Shown here: piece after piece, positions 7,935 to 17,583 of the stretch | How the letters are laid out: every line of letters starts with the position of its first letter | How positions within the stretch are numbered: the first letter of the stretch is position 1 | Assembly (NCBI RefSeq): GCF_003946405.1 | Contig: NZ_RHOG01000026.1 | Location: 1 to 40,569 of the forward strand | Source of the DNA: Lacticaseibacillus yichunensis | GTDB lineage: Bacteria; Bacillota; Bacilli; Lactobacillales; Lactobacillaceae | Direction: 5' to 3' | DNA: 40,569 bases | Program-made: the position numbers and the translations under genes | Notes under the pieces: model-generated | Database searches by the model: none | Told to the model about the DNA's origin: nothing | What the model saw: the letters and a program-made list of their open reading frames with translations, nothing else

Positions 7935-7948
7935 TGAAACCGCTTCCA
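7935..7948 (+). promoter_or_regulatory. cre site upstream of the importer operon
   Basis: TGAAACCGCTTCCA differs from the CcpA cre consensus TGWAARCGYTWNCW at one main position. It lies about 70 bp before the binding-protein gene, close to possible -10 sequence TATATG (7965-7970), so CcpA would repress when preferred sugar is present. Confidence 0.6.
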
Positions 7949-8016
7949 TTCTGATTTTTCGTCCTATATGATGACCCCATCTCAGTGGCACACACACATT
8001 TTTAGGAGGAGACACA

Positions 8017-9333
8017 ATGAAAATTGGCAAACTTCTACTGGGCAGTCTGGCTGCGTTGGCCGCGGCATTACTACTGGCGGCCTGCAGTGGCAAGAGCAGC
8101 ACGACTTCCAGCGATGGCAAGATCACGTTGCGCACGATGACGCGCAACAGCAAAGGGTTTGCGACCAGCGCGATCTATTTTGCGGCGCTGAAGCAGTTTG
8201 AAAAAGATCACCCGAATGTCAAGATCGTCGACAGCTCGATCGCCGATGAAAATGCCTACAACAATCTGCTCAAGACGAGCCGCGCCTCCAATGATCTGCC
8301 GGATATTTTCCGCGTGGAAGGGGTCGCGAATCTTTCTGAATATATCAAGGCCGGGTTGATCACCAACATCGACCCGATCATCAAGGCGGACCCGAAATGG
8401 GGCGACGGCCTCAGCAAGGGCGCGCTGAGTTATCTGCAGGTCCCAGGGTTCAAGGGCACATGGGGCGTCCCGCAGGAATCCGGGCTCGTCGGCGTGTATT
8501 ACAACAAGGAGATCTTCAAGCGCGCAGGCTACAACGAATTTCCGCAGACGTTCTCGGAGTTTGAGGCAGCGATCAAGAAGATCCGGAGCCTCAACATCAC
8601 CCCGATCGGCCTGGGGGCAAAAGACTCCTACAGTATTGGCCACATTCATAACCTGATCTTCTACCACATGGTTGGCGTCGATGCGGCTAAGGAACTGGGC
8701 GAGCGCAAGATCAAGTGGACCGACCCGAAGATCGTCGCGACGATCGAAAAGGTCAAGGAACTCAACGACATGAAGGCCTTCGCCCCAGATTCAGCCGGAA
8801 TCAGCCGTGAATCCGCCTTCACCGACTTTTTGACAGGGAAGGCCGCGATGTTCATCACCGGGCCGTGGGATATCCCGAATATGCAGGATAAGAGCAAGAC
8901 CAAGCTGACGGCGGACTTCGCGTTTGCCAAGTTCCCGTATTTCGAGGATGAGCCGCAGTTCAAGGACAATGACATGCAGGCAATCTCAGCCATCCAGATT
9001 CGCGGCGATCTGACCGGTGAAAAGAAGAAGATGGCGATCGAGCTGGCCAAGGCGTTGAGCAGTGAAGCCTATGCCTCCAAGATGGCAAACGAGACCAACC
9101 AGATCTTCCCGCGGACGGATTACACGGTGGCCGCAGACAAGTCCACCCCGCTGTTCCGTGAGAATGTTGAATTGGCAAAGACATCCACTAATGTCGGCGT
9201 CGATGTCTTCGGGATGGATCCGCTGCAATCGATGCAGGATGTGACGCGTAATGCGCTGGTCGGCGTCCTTCAAGGCGATTCGCCGAAAAAGGCAGCCGAG
9301 ACGATTCAACAGGAGATCGATAACAGTAAATAA
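8017..9333 (+). CDS. Sugar ABC transporter substrate-binding lipoprotein (family 1)
   Basis: A 438-residue extracytoplasmic binding protein. The start MKIGKLLLGS is followed by a hydrophobic segment and a lipobox LLAAC with Cys23 as the lipidation site, so it is membrane-anchored outside the cell. Family-1 marks include TSRASNDLPDIFRVEG, YYNKEIFKRAGY, FTDFLTGKAAMFITGPWDI and the C-terminal LQGDSPKKAAETIQQEID. ATG 8017 follows AGGAGGAG. It is the first gene of an operon with two permeases and a putative GH151 fucosidase, so the ligand is probably a fucosylated oligosaccharide; this is inferred from context only. Confidence 0.9.
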   Translation: MKIGKLLLGSLAALAAALLLAACSGKSSTTSSDGKITLRTMTRNSKGFATSAIYFAALKQFEKDHPNVKIVDSSIADENAYNNLLKTSRASNDLPDIFRVEGVANLSEYIKAGLITNIDPIIKADPKWGDGLSKGALSYLQVPGFKGTWGVPQESGLVGVYYNKEIFKRAGYNEFPQTFSEFEAAIKKIRSLNITPIGLGAKDSYSIGHIHNLIFYHMVGVDAAKELGERKIKWTDPKIVATIEKVKELNDMKAFAPDSAGISRESAFTDFLTGKAAMFITGPWDIPNMQDKSKTKLTADFAFAKFPYFEDEPQFKDNDMQAISAIQIRGDLTGEKKKMAIELAKALSSEAYASKMANETNQIFPRTDYTVAADKSTPLFRENVELAKTSTNVGVDVFGMDPLQSMQDVTRNALVGVLQGDSPKKAAETIQQEIDNSK

Positions 9334-9347
9334 AAGGAGGGTCATGC

Positions 9348-10304
9348 ATGGAGGCAACTGCCGCTTCAAAGCCGTTAAAGCCCAATCCCAGAAGACGGTC
9401 ACACGCGCTGTTGACGACGCGCGACAAGGTCCAGTTAGTCGCGATGTCGAGCCCGGCGATCGTGATCTATACGGCCTTTCTGGTCATTCCGATCTTCATC
9501 GCGCTGTATTTCTCGTTTCACTCGTGGAATGGCATCAAGGGCGCGCCGCTTGAATATGTTGGCTGGCAGAATTTTGCCCGCGCCTTTGCAAGTCCGCTGT
9601 TCCAGACGTCTATGAAAAATCTGGCGCTGATGGTGACTGTTAGTGTGCTGTTTCATACCCCGATCGCGCTGGTCTTGGCGGCGGTGCTGAACACCAAGGT
9701 GCGGGGCAAACGATTTTTCAAAATGATCTACTTTGTGCCGACGATCTTTCCATTGATCGCGACCGGGCTGCTGTGGTATTTCATCTTCATGCCGACTGGC
9801 GCCTTGAACACAACGCTGACCAATCTGGGCCTGGGCTCTTGGGCCCGGGGCTGGCTCGTTGACTCGGGCACGGCCATGCCGACGATCATCTTCGTCAACA
9901 TCTGGGCCGGGATCGGCTACTACATGATCATTTTGTTGGCCGGTTTGAAAAATATTCCAGAGGATGTCTACGAGGCGGCGCGTATCGATGGTGCTTCGGC
10001 GGTCCAGATCTTTTTCCGGGTCACCGTGCCGATCATGCGACCGACCATCCTTCTCTGTTTGGTGTTGGACATCATCGGCACGATCAAGGTCTTTGACTTG
10101 GTTTTCGTGATGACCGGCGGCGGGCCAAATGGGTTGACGAATCTGCCGACGACACTGGTCTACTATGAGGCGTTTCGGTATGACAATTACGGGTTAGGCT
10201 CGGCAGTAGGTGTGATTCTGTTGGTGCTGGCCATGACCCTGACGCTGTTGACTCAGTATGTGCCGAAATGGATCGCGCGAAAGCGGGTGAAGACGCATGC
10301 GTAG
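9348..10304 (+). CDS. Sugar ABC transporter permease, MalF/UgpA type
   Basis: A 318-residue inner-membrane protein with about six hydrophobic segments and the ATPase-coupling EAA loop EAARIDGASAVQIFFRVTVP. It forms the transmembrane channel with the next protein. ATG 9348 (or 9344 out of frame) follows AAAAGGAGG 14 bp after the binding-protein stop. The last 8 bp overlap the next gene, showing tight coupling. The cytoplasmic N-terminus is rich in Lys, Arg and Pro, as usual for this subfamily. Confidence 0.92.
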   Translation: MEATAASKPLKPNPRRRSHALLTTRDKVQLVAMSSPAIVIYTAFLVIPIFIALYFSFHSWNGIKGAPLEYVGWQNFARAFASPLFQTSMKNLALMVTVSVLFHTPIALVLAAVLNTKVRGKRFFKMIYFVPTIFPLIATGLLWYFIFMPTGALNTTLTNLGLGSWARGWLVDSGTAMPTIIFVNIWAGIGYYMIILLAGLKNIPEDVYEAARIDGASAVQIFFRVTVPIMRPTILLCLVLDIIGTIKVFDLVFVMTGGGPNGLTNLPTTLVYYEAFRYDNYGLGSAVGVILLVLAMTLTLLTQYVPKWIARKRVKTHA

Positions 10305-11115
10305 TCTGAAGTGGATCAAATATGCCTTTCTGTATCTGATGGTGCTGGCGTTTGTGCTACCGATGCTGTTCACCTTCATCTCGTCGTTCAAAAACAACAA
10401 TGAGATCTTTTCCGCGCCATTTTCGCTGCCGAAGATCTGGCGGTTTGAGAACTGGCAGATCGCGTGGAGCTCGGCCGGGATGTCGCGGTACTTGCTCAAC
10501 AGTTTTGGCCTGGCGATCGGCTCCGTTGCGCTGATTCTGATCGTCGCGTCGATGGTGGCGTATGAGATCTCGCGGTTCAACTTCCGCATCAACAAGCTAC
10601 TGCTGTCGTTTTTCCTGATGGGGATGATGATTCCGATGCATGCCATCATCGTGCCGATCTCCTGGATCATCGGTAACTTGGATCTGAAAAACAATATCGG
10701 GGCGTTGATGCTGCTGTATATCGCGTTTGCCATGCCGTTCACAACGGCGGTGCTGGCCAACTTCATGCGGGCGATTCCCGTTGAGATCGAGGAAGCGGCG
10801 GTGCTTGATGGCGCCTCGAAGTTTGCAATCTATCTGCGGGTGATTCTGCCGATGAGCGGGCCGGCGCTGTCAACGGTCGCAATCTTCAACTTCTTGTCGG
10901 TGTGGAATGACGTCATGTTCCCATTGCTCTTCATCAATGATCCGTCGATGAAGACCGTCGCGCTTGGGCTGCTGAACTTTAGCGGCGAGCACGGGACGGA
11001 TTATGGACCCATGATGGCGGCGATCAGCATCACCATCTCGGTGCCGTTCATTCTGTATATTTTCTTCCAGGAGCGCATCGAAAATGGCATCGCGGCTGGC
11101 GCCATCAAAGGGTAA
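10297..11115 (+). CDS. Sugar ABC transporter permease, MalG/UgpE type
   Basis: A 272-residue membrane protein with six hydrophobic segments and the EAA loop EEAAVLDGASKFAIYLRVILP, the second half of the importer channel. Its ATG lies inside the end of the preceding permease gene, so translation is coupled. The C-terminus FQERIENGIAAGAIKG is typical of the family. No ATPase gene lies in the operon, so the pair must use an ATPase encoded elsewhere. Confidence 0.92.
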   Translation: MRSLKWIKYAFLYLMVLAFVLPMLFTFISSFKNNNEIFSAPFSLPKIWRFENWQIAWSSAGMSRYLLNSFGLAIGSVALILIVASMVAYEISRFNFRINKLLLSFFLMGMMIPMHAIIVPISWIIGNLDLKNNIGALMLLYIAFAMPFTTAVLANFMRAIPVEIEEAAVLDGASKFAIYLRVILPMSGPALSTVAIFNFLSVWNDVMFPLLFINDPSMKTVALGLLNFSGEHGTDYGPMMAAISITISVPFILYIFFQERIENGIAAGAIKG

Positions 11116-11127
11116 GGGGATGAGACT

Positions 11128-13032
11128 GTGGTGAAGCTCAATCAACGTCAGATTCACCTGGATTTTCACACGAGTCAGTATATTCCTGAAGTCGGCGCGG
11201 CCTTTGATGCGGATGCATTTGCGGCTACCTTCAAGGCCGCGGATGTGAATTCGGTCACCGTTTTTGCCCGCGATCATCACGGCTGGATCTATTATCCATC
11301 CGAGCGGTTCGCTGAGATCGTGCACCCACATCTGGTGCAACGGGACCTGCTGCTTCAGCAGATCGATGCCCTGCACGCCCGCGACATTCGGGCGCCGATC
11401 TATGTCACGGTTCAGTGGGACCATGTGATCATGCGCGAGCATCCCGAGTGGCTGTGCCGGGATCCAGACGGCGAGCCGATCAATACGCAAAACACCCCGG
11501 AGCCAAATTTCTATGATTTTGTCTGCTTGAGTAGTCCATATCGGGATTATCTCAAACGCTTCGTCCATGATGTGATCGATGTGGCTGGCGCCGAGCGCGT
11601 GGATGGCTTTTTCTTTGACATCGTGTTGCCGGTGCCGTGTGATTGTGTCTATTGCCAGGCGCAGATGGCACGTCGCGGCATTGACCACACGGACGCGGAG
11701 GCGCGCCTTGCCTACAGCCTCGAGATGCTGCATGAGTTTAAACTAGAGATGTATCAACTGATTGAGACCCGGGTGAAGGACGCCAGCATCTTTTTCAACA
11801 GCTCGACGATCTCGCCGGCTGTGAAACAGGATCTTGCGGCCACCACGCACCTGGAGATTGAAAGTCTGCCCAGTGGCGGGTGGGGCTACGATCATTTTCC
11901 CGTGACAGCGCGTTATGCGCGGACTTTGGGGAAGCCGCTGGTGGGCATGACGGGCAAGTTTCACACGTATTGGGGGGACTTTAATTCATTAAAGGAGGCA
12001 AGTGCGCTCGCGTATGAGGTGCAGTTGATGTTGGCGCTCAATGTCGACGCTGTGTCGATCGGCGATCAGATGGATCCGACGGGGAAACTCTCGCCGGCTG
12101 CCTATGACCTGATCGGCGGGGTCTATCATCAGGTCGCGGCGTTGGCACCGCATCTGGCAGGGGATGTGCCAACTGTGGAAACGGCGGTGCTAATACCGCC
12201 GGTTCCGCCAGGCATCGATGTGGCCATGGCGGTGATCGGGGTCAAAAACCTGCTGACGGAGCTGAATGTGCAATTCGATTTTATCGATGCGGACACGCCG
12301 CTGACGCACTACCGGCTGGTCATTGTACCGGAAGGGGTGCCATATTCAAAAGCACTGTCGCTGAAGTTGCGCGCTTTCAAGGAAACGGGCGGGGCGCTCA
12401 TCAGCAGCGGTGGGGGGATGCTGAACGAGCGCTCGACCTTGTTTGGCCTGACACGGCACGGCGATGACCGCTGGCAACGCAGCTTCATCGTGGCCAATGA
12501 TGTGATCGGGCAGGCCCTGCCAAAAGAGCCGCTGGTCATGTACCTGCAGGCGATCGCCGTCCAAGCGGCAGGGGCAACGCCACTTCTGGAAACGCGGCGG
12601 CCGTATTTTAACCGCGAAGGCAAGACGTTCATCTCGCATCAGCATGCACCAGCCACGGAAAAGGCGGGGCAACCGGCGCTGTGGCGATATGAAAATACGT
12701 TTACGCTGACGCACCCACTGTTCACGATCTATGCGCAGTATCGGCCCGCGTGGCTCAAGGTGATGTTCCGGGATCTCCTGCGCCTGGCGCTGCCCAATCA
12801 ATTGGTTCATCATGATGGCCCGGCGACGCTTCAGGTATATGTGAACGGGAATGCGGACCGGCATGTCAGCCATGTGCATTTGCTCAATTATGTGATCGTC
12901 AAGCAGGCCAGCAAGCTCTACACGGTCGATCCGGCCTATCTGACTGCCCAGCTGACGATCGATCTGACCGTGCGCACCCAAACGGTCAAAGCGGTGACCG
13001 GCTTGATCAATGGGTCGGGCATCGCCTGGTAA
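11128..13032 (+). CDS. Putative GH151 alpha-L-fucosidase (GHL6 plus trimerization-like domain)
   Basis: A 634-residue cytoplasmic protein without a signal peptide. The N-terminal barrel (about 1-330) has the look of the hypothetical glycosyl hydrolase 6 family: RDHHGWIYYPS, VTVQWDH, HPEWLCRDPDGEP, DGFFFDI (Asp164) and a cysteine group CDCVYC (171-176). The part from about 350 to 550 resembles the beta-galactosidase trimerization domain (VIVPEGVPYSKALSLKLRAF, then GGALISSGGG). Proteins with this layout include the GH151 alpha-L-fucosidases, and the fucose genes next door support that role. It starts with GTG GTG after AAGGGGA, 12 bp after the permease. The enzyme class is inferred, and I did not assign the catalytic pair. 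Confidence 0.65.
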   Translation: MVKLNQRQIHLDFHTSQYIPEVGAAFDADAFAATFKAADVNSVTVFARDHHGWIYYPSERFAEIVHPHLVQRDLLLQQIDALHARDIRAPIYVTVQWDHVIMREHPEWLCRDPDGEPINTQNTPEPNFYDFVCLSSPYRDYLKRFVHDVIDVAGAERVDGFFFDIVLPVPCDCVYCQAQMARRGIDHTDAEARLAYSLEMLHEFKLEMYQLIETRVKDASIFFNSSTISPAVKQDLAATTHLEIESLPSGGWGYDHFPVTARYARTLGKPLVGMTGKFHTYWGDFNSLKEASALAYEVQLMLALNVDAVSIGDQMDPTGKLSPAAYDLIGGVYHQVAALAPHLAGDVPTVETAVLIPPVPPGIDVAMAVIGVKNLLTELNVQFDFIDADTPLTHYRLVIVPEGVPYSKALSLKLRAFKETGGALISSGGGMLNERSTLFGLTRHGDDRWQRSFIVANDVIGQALPKEPLVMYLQAIAVQAAGATPLLETRRPYFNREGKTFISHQHAPATEKAGQPALWRYENTFTLTHPLFTIYAQYRPAWLKVMFRDLLRLALPNQLVHHDGPATLQVYVNGNADRHVSHVHLLNYVIVKQASKLYTVDPAYLTAQLTIDLTVRTQTVKAVTGLINGSGIAW

Positions 13033-13166
13033 CAAATTGGCCGCCTCTTGCAGATCAGGGTCCCGAGCCTGATTGGGTATGAGGTCCTGGAAGTGCAGTA
13101 TCAGGCGTAGTTAACCGCGGCCAGCCATCGGCACGTGGCCCACGCGAAATCGGCTTCGTTGAGGCG

Positions 13167-13210
13167 CAAAAGACCCCCATTCAGCGAAAATGCTGAATGG
13201 GGGTCTTTGT
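13167..13210. terminator. Bidirectional terminator between the importer operon and the kinase gene
   Basis: CAAAAGACCCCCATTCAGC pairs almost perfectly with GCTGAATGGGGGTCTTTGT around a short loop. A-rich and T-rich flanks allow it to stop transcription from both convergent sides. Confidence 0.85.
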
Positions 13211-13248
13211 GTTGTAGCGGTCGGCCGCAGCCGCCAACAATTCGCGGG

Positions 13249-14754
13249 CTATCGAGAAAAGGTCGACGAGATCGCCTTGCCATCATGGTTCTGGACGATA
13301 ACTTCAAATTGGTGATATTCGGCGTCTCGATTCATAGCGGGCAGGATGCGTTGCGGGTGATAGATCTGGGCCAGTAGCGCGTCTCGATCAAAGGCTGATT
13401 GTTGGAGCACCATCAGTTGGCTGATCATGTTGCCGATGGCGCTGGCTTCAACCGGTCCGGCGTCGATCGGCAGCCCGGTGAGATCGGCGGTGAGCTGGAC
13501 CAGCAGTTGGTTTTGAATGCCACCGCCAAACATGGTCAGGCGCCGAATCGGCTTGCCGGTCGTTTCGGCCAGCGCACCCAGTGTCCGTCGGTAGGAACAA
13601 GCGAGACTTTGCAACACGATGCGAATCAGATCTCCGGCCGTTTGAGGCAGCGCCTGCCCGGTCTGGCGCAAGAAAAAGCGGATCTTCGCTTCCATGTGGC
13701 CTGGGCTTGCAAACATTGGGGCATCTGGATCGATAAAGGAGGTGGTGCAAGTGCTGGCGGCGGCGAGCATCGTCATTTTGCCAAAATCGACCATGTTGCC
13801 GGCCAGCGACCAGTCGCGTTGAAGCTCCTGAATGAGCCAAAGCCCGGTCAGATTTTTCAACAAGCGGGTGTGACCGCTGAAGGTGCCTTCGTTGGTCAGG
13901 CCGGCGTTAAATGCGGCGTGTGTCAAAACAGGCTTGCTGAGCTGGCGGCCGATCAGGGACCAGGTGCCACAGCTGATGAAGGCTGTGTCCTCGTCGCGCG
14001 CACTCGGTAGGGCCAGCAAAGCAGCGGCGGTATCATGGCCGGCGCCGACCACGACCTGCATCCGGTTGTCATAGCCGATCTCGCGCTGAATTTCGGGCAC
14101 AAGCGGCCCCAAGTGCTCACCGCCGAGGCGGACCGGGGCGAGCCACATCGCGGGAATAGCCAATGCGCGACTGATCTCAGGTGAGATGCTGGTTGTTCCC
14201 GCGGTCAGCAGGCCACTGGTCGAGGCGATCGTGTACTCGTTATCGGCCTTCCCAGCCAGTAAGTGGGTCACGAGGCCAGGAATCATGACCACCCTGTCCG
14301 TGAGGGGCTGCATCTCTGGATAGCGCAGTCGATCGGCGAAAAGCTGGCTGGATGTGTTGATAGGGCTGGGTTGATTGCCGCTGAGCCGAAATTGCTGCCA
14401 ATCGGAAAGTTTCTCATTCAGCTGGCCCACGGTAAAAGCCGTTCGCTCATCGCGATAGCTATGCGGTTGCAGGAGCAATTCACCGCGGCTGGTCAGGTAG
14501 CCAAAATCGACACCCCAGCTATCCACAGCCAGCGACTCCGGCACGACGCCATCTTGGCTGGTGAGCTGCAGACCGTACTTGATCTCTTGGGCGATCTTGA
14601 GCACATCCCAGTAAAGGTCACGCCCGGTCGTCACTGGAAAATTGGAGAAGCGGAACTGTTCTTTGAGCGTCAATCCGGTTTCTGTCAGTTGGCCTGAAAT
14701 AACGCGGCCTGAACTGGCGCCGAGGTCAACGGCAATCAGCGTTGTCTCGTTCAT
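13249..14754 (-). CDS. RhaB-like FGGY carbohydrate kinase, probable L-fuculokinase
   Basis: A 501-residue FGGY-family kinase. The N-terminal phosphate-binding strand VDLGASSGRVISG and SWGVDFGYL are rhamnulokinase (RhaB) marks; GAGHDTAAAL, FISCGTWSLIG and FGGGIQNQLL mark the second ATPase-fold half. It directly follows L-fucose isomerase in one leftward operon, so the likely reaction is L-fuculose to L-fuculose-1-phosphate. By sequence alone it would be called a rhamnulokinase; no rhamnose isomerase is present here. ATG 14754 follows AGGAGG, which overlaps the isomerase stop, so the two are translationally coupled. Confidence 0.8.
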   Translation of the reverse strand: MNETTLIAVDLGASSGRVISGQLTETGLTLKEQFRFSNFPVTTGRDLYWDVLKIAQEIKYGLQLTSQDGVVPESLAVDSWGVDFGYLTSRGELLLQPHSYRDERTAFTVGQLNEKLSDWQQFRLSGNQPSPINTSSQLFADRLRYPEMQPLTDRVVMIPGLVTHLLAGKADNEYTIASTSGLLTAGTTSISPEISRALAIPAMWLAPVRLGGEHLGPLVPEIQREIGYDNRMQVVVGAGHDTAAALLALPSARDEDTAFISCGTWSLIGRQLSKPVLTHAAFNAGLTNEGTFSGHTRLLKNLTGLWLIQELQRDWSLAGNMVDFGKMTMLAAASTCTTSFIDPDAPMFASPGHMEAKIRFFLRQTGQALPQTAGDLIRIVLQSLACSYRRTLGALAETTGKPIRRLTMFGGGIQNQLLVQLTADLTGLPIDAGPVEASAIGNMISQLMVLQQSAFDRDALLAQIYHPQRILPAMNRDAEYHQFEVIVQNHDGKAISSTFSR

Positions 14755-14766
14755 GAGGCGCCTCCT

Positions 14767-16548
14767 TTAGTGATACAGCGGGCCAAAGGTGTTGCAGGCG
14801 CGAAAATCGGCGCTTTCCGGCTCGCTGGTACCAAGACTGCTCCAGGCCCGCGGGCGGAAGATCGCCGCATCGGCCACGTTATGCATGTTGACGGGAATCC
14901 GCAACATGGCGGCCAGCGTGATGAGGTCCGCACCGATGTGGCCATAGGAGATCGCCCCGTGATTGGCGCCCCAATTGTTCATCACCGAATACACACTGGT
15001 GAACGCGCCTTTGCCTGTCAACGTTGGCACGAAGAATGTCGATGGCCAGCCCGGGTCGGTGCGCTGGTTGACGGTGTCGAAAACATTTTGCGGGAGATCG
15101 ACGGCATAGCCTTCCGCGATCTGCAAAACAGGCCCGACGCCACGCACCAGATTCAGTCGTGTCATCGTCACCGGCATGCCATCCGCACCGCCTTCCGTGA
15201 CATAATTACTGGAAAAACCGCCGCCGCGGAAGTAGCCGATGTTCGCCGGAATCCAGCGGGTCCGCGCCAGATTTTCCTGCGCTTCGGCCTCCGTGACCTC
15301 CCAGTACGGCTTGATAGCAGGCTGGCCGTCGCGTTTCTCGGCGCCGGTCGCATCCAGCGTCTGGGCACCGGAATTGGACAGATGCAAGAAGCCACCGGCC
15401 AATTTTCCGGTGAGGGTGGTGCCGGTCACGCGCTGGACGGCGTCGGCACTCCAATAAGTCCGCACATCCGCGAAGATTTGCGGGGTATTGGTCAGCAGGT
15501 AGTTGAACAGCATCGAGGCTCCGTTCAGCGCGTCATTTTCCGTGGCGAGAATGTGTGGGGCGTGCTGGCCGTTCCAGTCATATTGGGAGTTGAGGAGCGC
15601 CTCCATGTAATCGCCGTTTGGAAAATGGTCTGTCCATTGCCGCTGCCCCTGAAAGCCCGCCGCGATCGCTTCATGGCCGCCTGCTTCTTCTTCAAACCCG
15701 AGTTCGCTGAGCCGCTTGGAGCCGCTCATCAGGTCGCGGGTGATGAGCGTCATTTTCACGGCAAAGGCCAGCTGCGCCTCTTTGTCGGCTGCGGAAAATT
15801 GGCCGGATACACCTTCGTTGTAGAGGTCTGGACCAACCGGGGTGTTGGTTTTCGCCCAGGCAAATGCGCGCTCGAACTCAACGGGATCATAAATGCCTTC
15901 ATCGATGCGGCGCACGAGCTCACTCATGTCGACATATTCGTTGCGCATGCCGAGGTAATCTTGGAAAAAGTCGGCGTCGACGATCGACCCACCGATGCCC
16001 ATCGCGACACTGCCGATGGACAGGTAGCTGCGATTTTTCATCTGCCCGACCGCAAGCGCGCCTTTGGCAAACCGAATCAGTTTCGCCGCGACATCCGCTG
16101 GAATGCTGGTGTCATCGGCGTCTTGCACATCTTCGCCGTAAATGCCAAACGCCGGGATGCCCTTTTGCGTGTGGGCGGCGAGGACCGCGGCGAGGTAAAC
16201 GGCGCCTGGCCGCTCGGTGCCGTTGAAGCCCCAGATCGCATGGGGGATGTCCCGGGTCATATCCATCGTTTCACTCCCGTAGCACCAGCACGGGGTGACG
16301 GTGATGGTGCCGCAAATAGCTTCCTTGTCGAATTTGGCCTTGGCCAGCGCGGCCTCGTGCACGCCGCCAATCGTGGTGTCGGCGATCACGCATTCGACGG
16401 GGGTTCCGTCTGGATAGGTCAAGGTGGCGGCTAACAGGTCCGCCACACTGTGCGCCATGGCCATGGTCTGCGCTTCAAGGGACTCGCGAATGCCGCGGCG
16501 GCGGCCATCGATGGTGGGACGAATGCCGATCTTTGGAAATGTGGTCAT
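14767..16548 (-). CDS. fucI: L-fucose isomerase
   Basis: A 593-residue cytoplasmic enzyme, matching the usual FucI length of about 590. It converts L-fucose to L-fuculose with a manganese ion. Signatures are [19 protein letters not shown] at the start, [12 protein letters not shown] (86-97), [35 protein letters not shown] (294-313), ATENDALNG (335-343) and [14 protein letters not shown] near the end. Glu316, Asp339 and a late His in the NHG segment are the likely metal ligands. It is the middle gene of the operon regulator-fucI-kinase. Its GGAGG overlaps the stop codon of the regulator gene upstream, so expression is coupled. Confidence 0.95.
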   Translation of the reverse strand: MTTFPKIGIRPTIDGRRRGIRESLEAQTMAMAHSVADLLAATLTYPDGTPVECVIADTTIGGVHEAALAKAKFDKEAICGTITVTPCWCYGSETMDMTRDIPHAIWGFNGTERPGAVYLAAVLAAHTQKGIPAFGIYGEDVQDADDTSIPADVAAKLIRFAKGALAVGQMKNRSYLSIGSVAMGIGGSIVDADFFQDYLGMRNEYVDMSELVRRIDEGIYDPVEFERAFAWAKTNTPVGPDLYNEGVSGQFSAADKEAQLAFAVKMTLITRDLMSGSKRLSELGFEEEAGGHEAIAAGFQGQRQWTDHFPNGDYMEALLNSQYDWNGQHAPHILATENDALNGASMLFNYLLTNTPQIFADVRTYWSADAVQRVTGTTLTGKLAGGFLHLSNSGAQTLDATGAEKRDGQPAIKPYWEVTEAEAQENLARTRWIPANIGYFRGGGFSSNYVTEGGADGMPVTMTRLNLVRGVGPVLQIAEGYAVDLPQNVFDTVNQRTDPGWPSTFFVPTLTGKGAFTSVYSVMNNWGANHGAISYGHIGADLITLAAMLRIPVNMHNVADAAIFRPRAWSSLGTSEPESADFRACNTFGPLYH

Positions 16549-16560
16549 GATTTTTTCCTC

Positions 16561-17316
16561 CTAATATAGGGTCTCGACGTCTGCTTTTGCCCAGGCGGCC
16601 AAAATGTCGGCTGGCGGCTTGACATCGGTGATGATCGCACTGACATCGCCTGGGGCACATAAGCGGTAATAGGCTTGCTGACCGACCTTGGTGTGATCCG
16701 CCAGCACCAGGGTGGACTTGGCGGCACCGAGCATCTTGCGCTTGATGCTGGATTGCTCTTCGCTGGACATGAAAATGCCGTCTGCGGTGATGCCTGTGCA
16801 GGAAATAATGGCAAGATCCGCGCGGAAATTATCGAGAAAATCAACGGCGACCTCCCCCAAGATCGAGCCGGACCCGGGGCGCAGGCGGCCGCCGGTGATA
16901 AAGGTCTTCACCCCGGCCATGCCATCGAGGCTTTCGGCGAGGCGCAGGCCGTTGGTGATCACCACCATATTGTCCAATCGCTCCAGATACGTGGCCAGAA
17001 ACGAGGCCGTCGAGCTGGAATCGATGAATAGCGCCTGGCCATCGCCTAAAAAAGTCGAGCAGCTTTCTGCAATCGCGCGCTTTGCCTTTTCGTTTTCCTG
17101 CTGGCGAAAAAGATAGGGAAACTCGACTGTCGCTGGCCTGACCAGTTCGACGTTGCCATAGCGGCGTGTGATCTTGCCCAATTTTTCCAGTGCCATCAGG
17201 TCCCGGCGCAGGGTGGATGAGCTGATATACAGCGAGTTGGCAAGCTCCCCGGTCGTCACCTGTTTGCGGCGCTGAAGAATCTGAAGAATCATTTCTAATC
17301 GTTCATTTTGAAGCAT
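16561..17316 (-). CDS. DeoR/GlpR-family regulator of the fucose operon
   Basis: A 251-residue regulator with a DeoR winged helix (LQNERLEMILQILQRRK; SSSTLRRDLMALEKLGKI) and a sugar-phosphate domain (FIDSSSTASFLATYL, VVITNGLRLAESL, FITGGRLR, LVLADHTKVG). The frame is open far upstream, but ATG 17316 is the start: AAGGAGG lies seven bases before it and the family N-terminus begins there. It heads the operon with fucI and the kinase and faces the divergent aldolase gene, so it probably controls both directions in response to a fucose-derived phosphate. It is clearly a paralogue of the regulator at 7112. Confidence 0.88.
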   Translation of the reverse strand: MLQNERLEMILQILQRRKQVTTGELANSLYISSSTLRRDLMALEKLGKITRRYGNVELVRPATVEFPYLFRQQENEKAKRAIAESCSTFLGDGQALFIDSSSTASFLATYLERLDNMVVITNGLRLAESLDGMAGVKTFITGGRLRPGSGSILGEVAVDFLDNFRADLAIISCTGITADGIFMSSEEQSSIKRKMLGAAKSTLVLADHTKVGQQAYYRLCAPGDVSAIITDVKPPADILAAWAKADVETLY

Positions 17317-17329
17317 GGCACCACCTCCT

Positions 17330-17343
17330 TGAAAACGCTTCAT
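17330..17343. promoter_or_regulatory. cre site in the fucose regulator promoter
   Basis: TGAAAACGCTTCAT matches the CcpA cre core well (TGAAAACGCTT). It lies directly upstream of the ribosome binding site of the regulator gene, just downstream of a possible minus-strand -10 (TATGAA), where CcpA binding would block transcription. Confidence 0.6.
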
Positions 17344-17523
17344 AGTTAGCTTTAGCGTACCACGCGATCTTGCGATTCGGGTGGATTTTGACTTGGTTGC
17401 GCCGGCGGAGAAAGCCGCGCGGGCCGGAGCCCCATCAGGTGGGCAATCAGCGTGAGAAATCGGCGAATTGCGGCGCATTGACGCCGGCTTGGTGACGAAT
17501 CGCCAAAAACGCCATCCAGCCGG

Positions 17524-17550
17524 TTGCGCGGCATCGCACCATCTTATAAT
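17524..17550 (+). promoter_or_regulatory. Promoter of the aldolase gene
   Basis: A consensus TATAAT at 17545-17550 lies 33 bp before the start codon. The -35 is poor (TTGCGC at 17524, spacing 15), which may mean activator dependence or that I have missed the true -35. Confidence 0.45.
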
Positions 17551-17583
17551 TAAGGGAAGACGCAACACAGGGAGGAAAAAACA

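Noticed and set aside
14770-16434. A 554-codon plus-strand frame opposite fucI
   Set aside because: Antisense shadow of L-fucose isomerase; no family resemblance.
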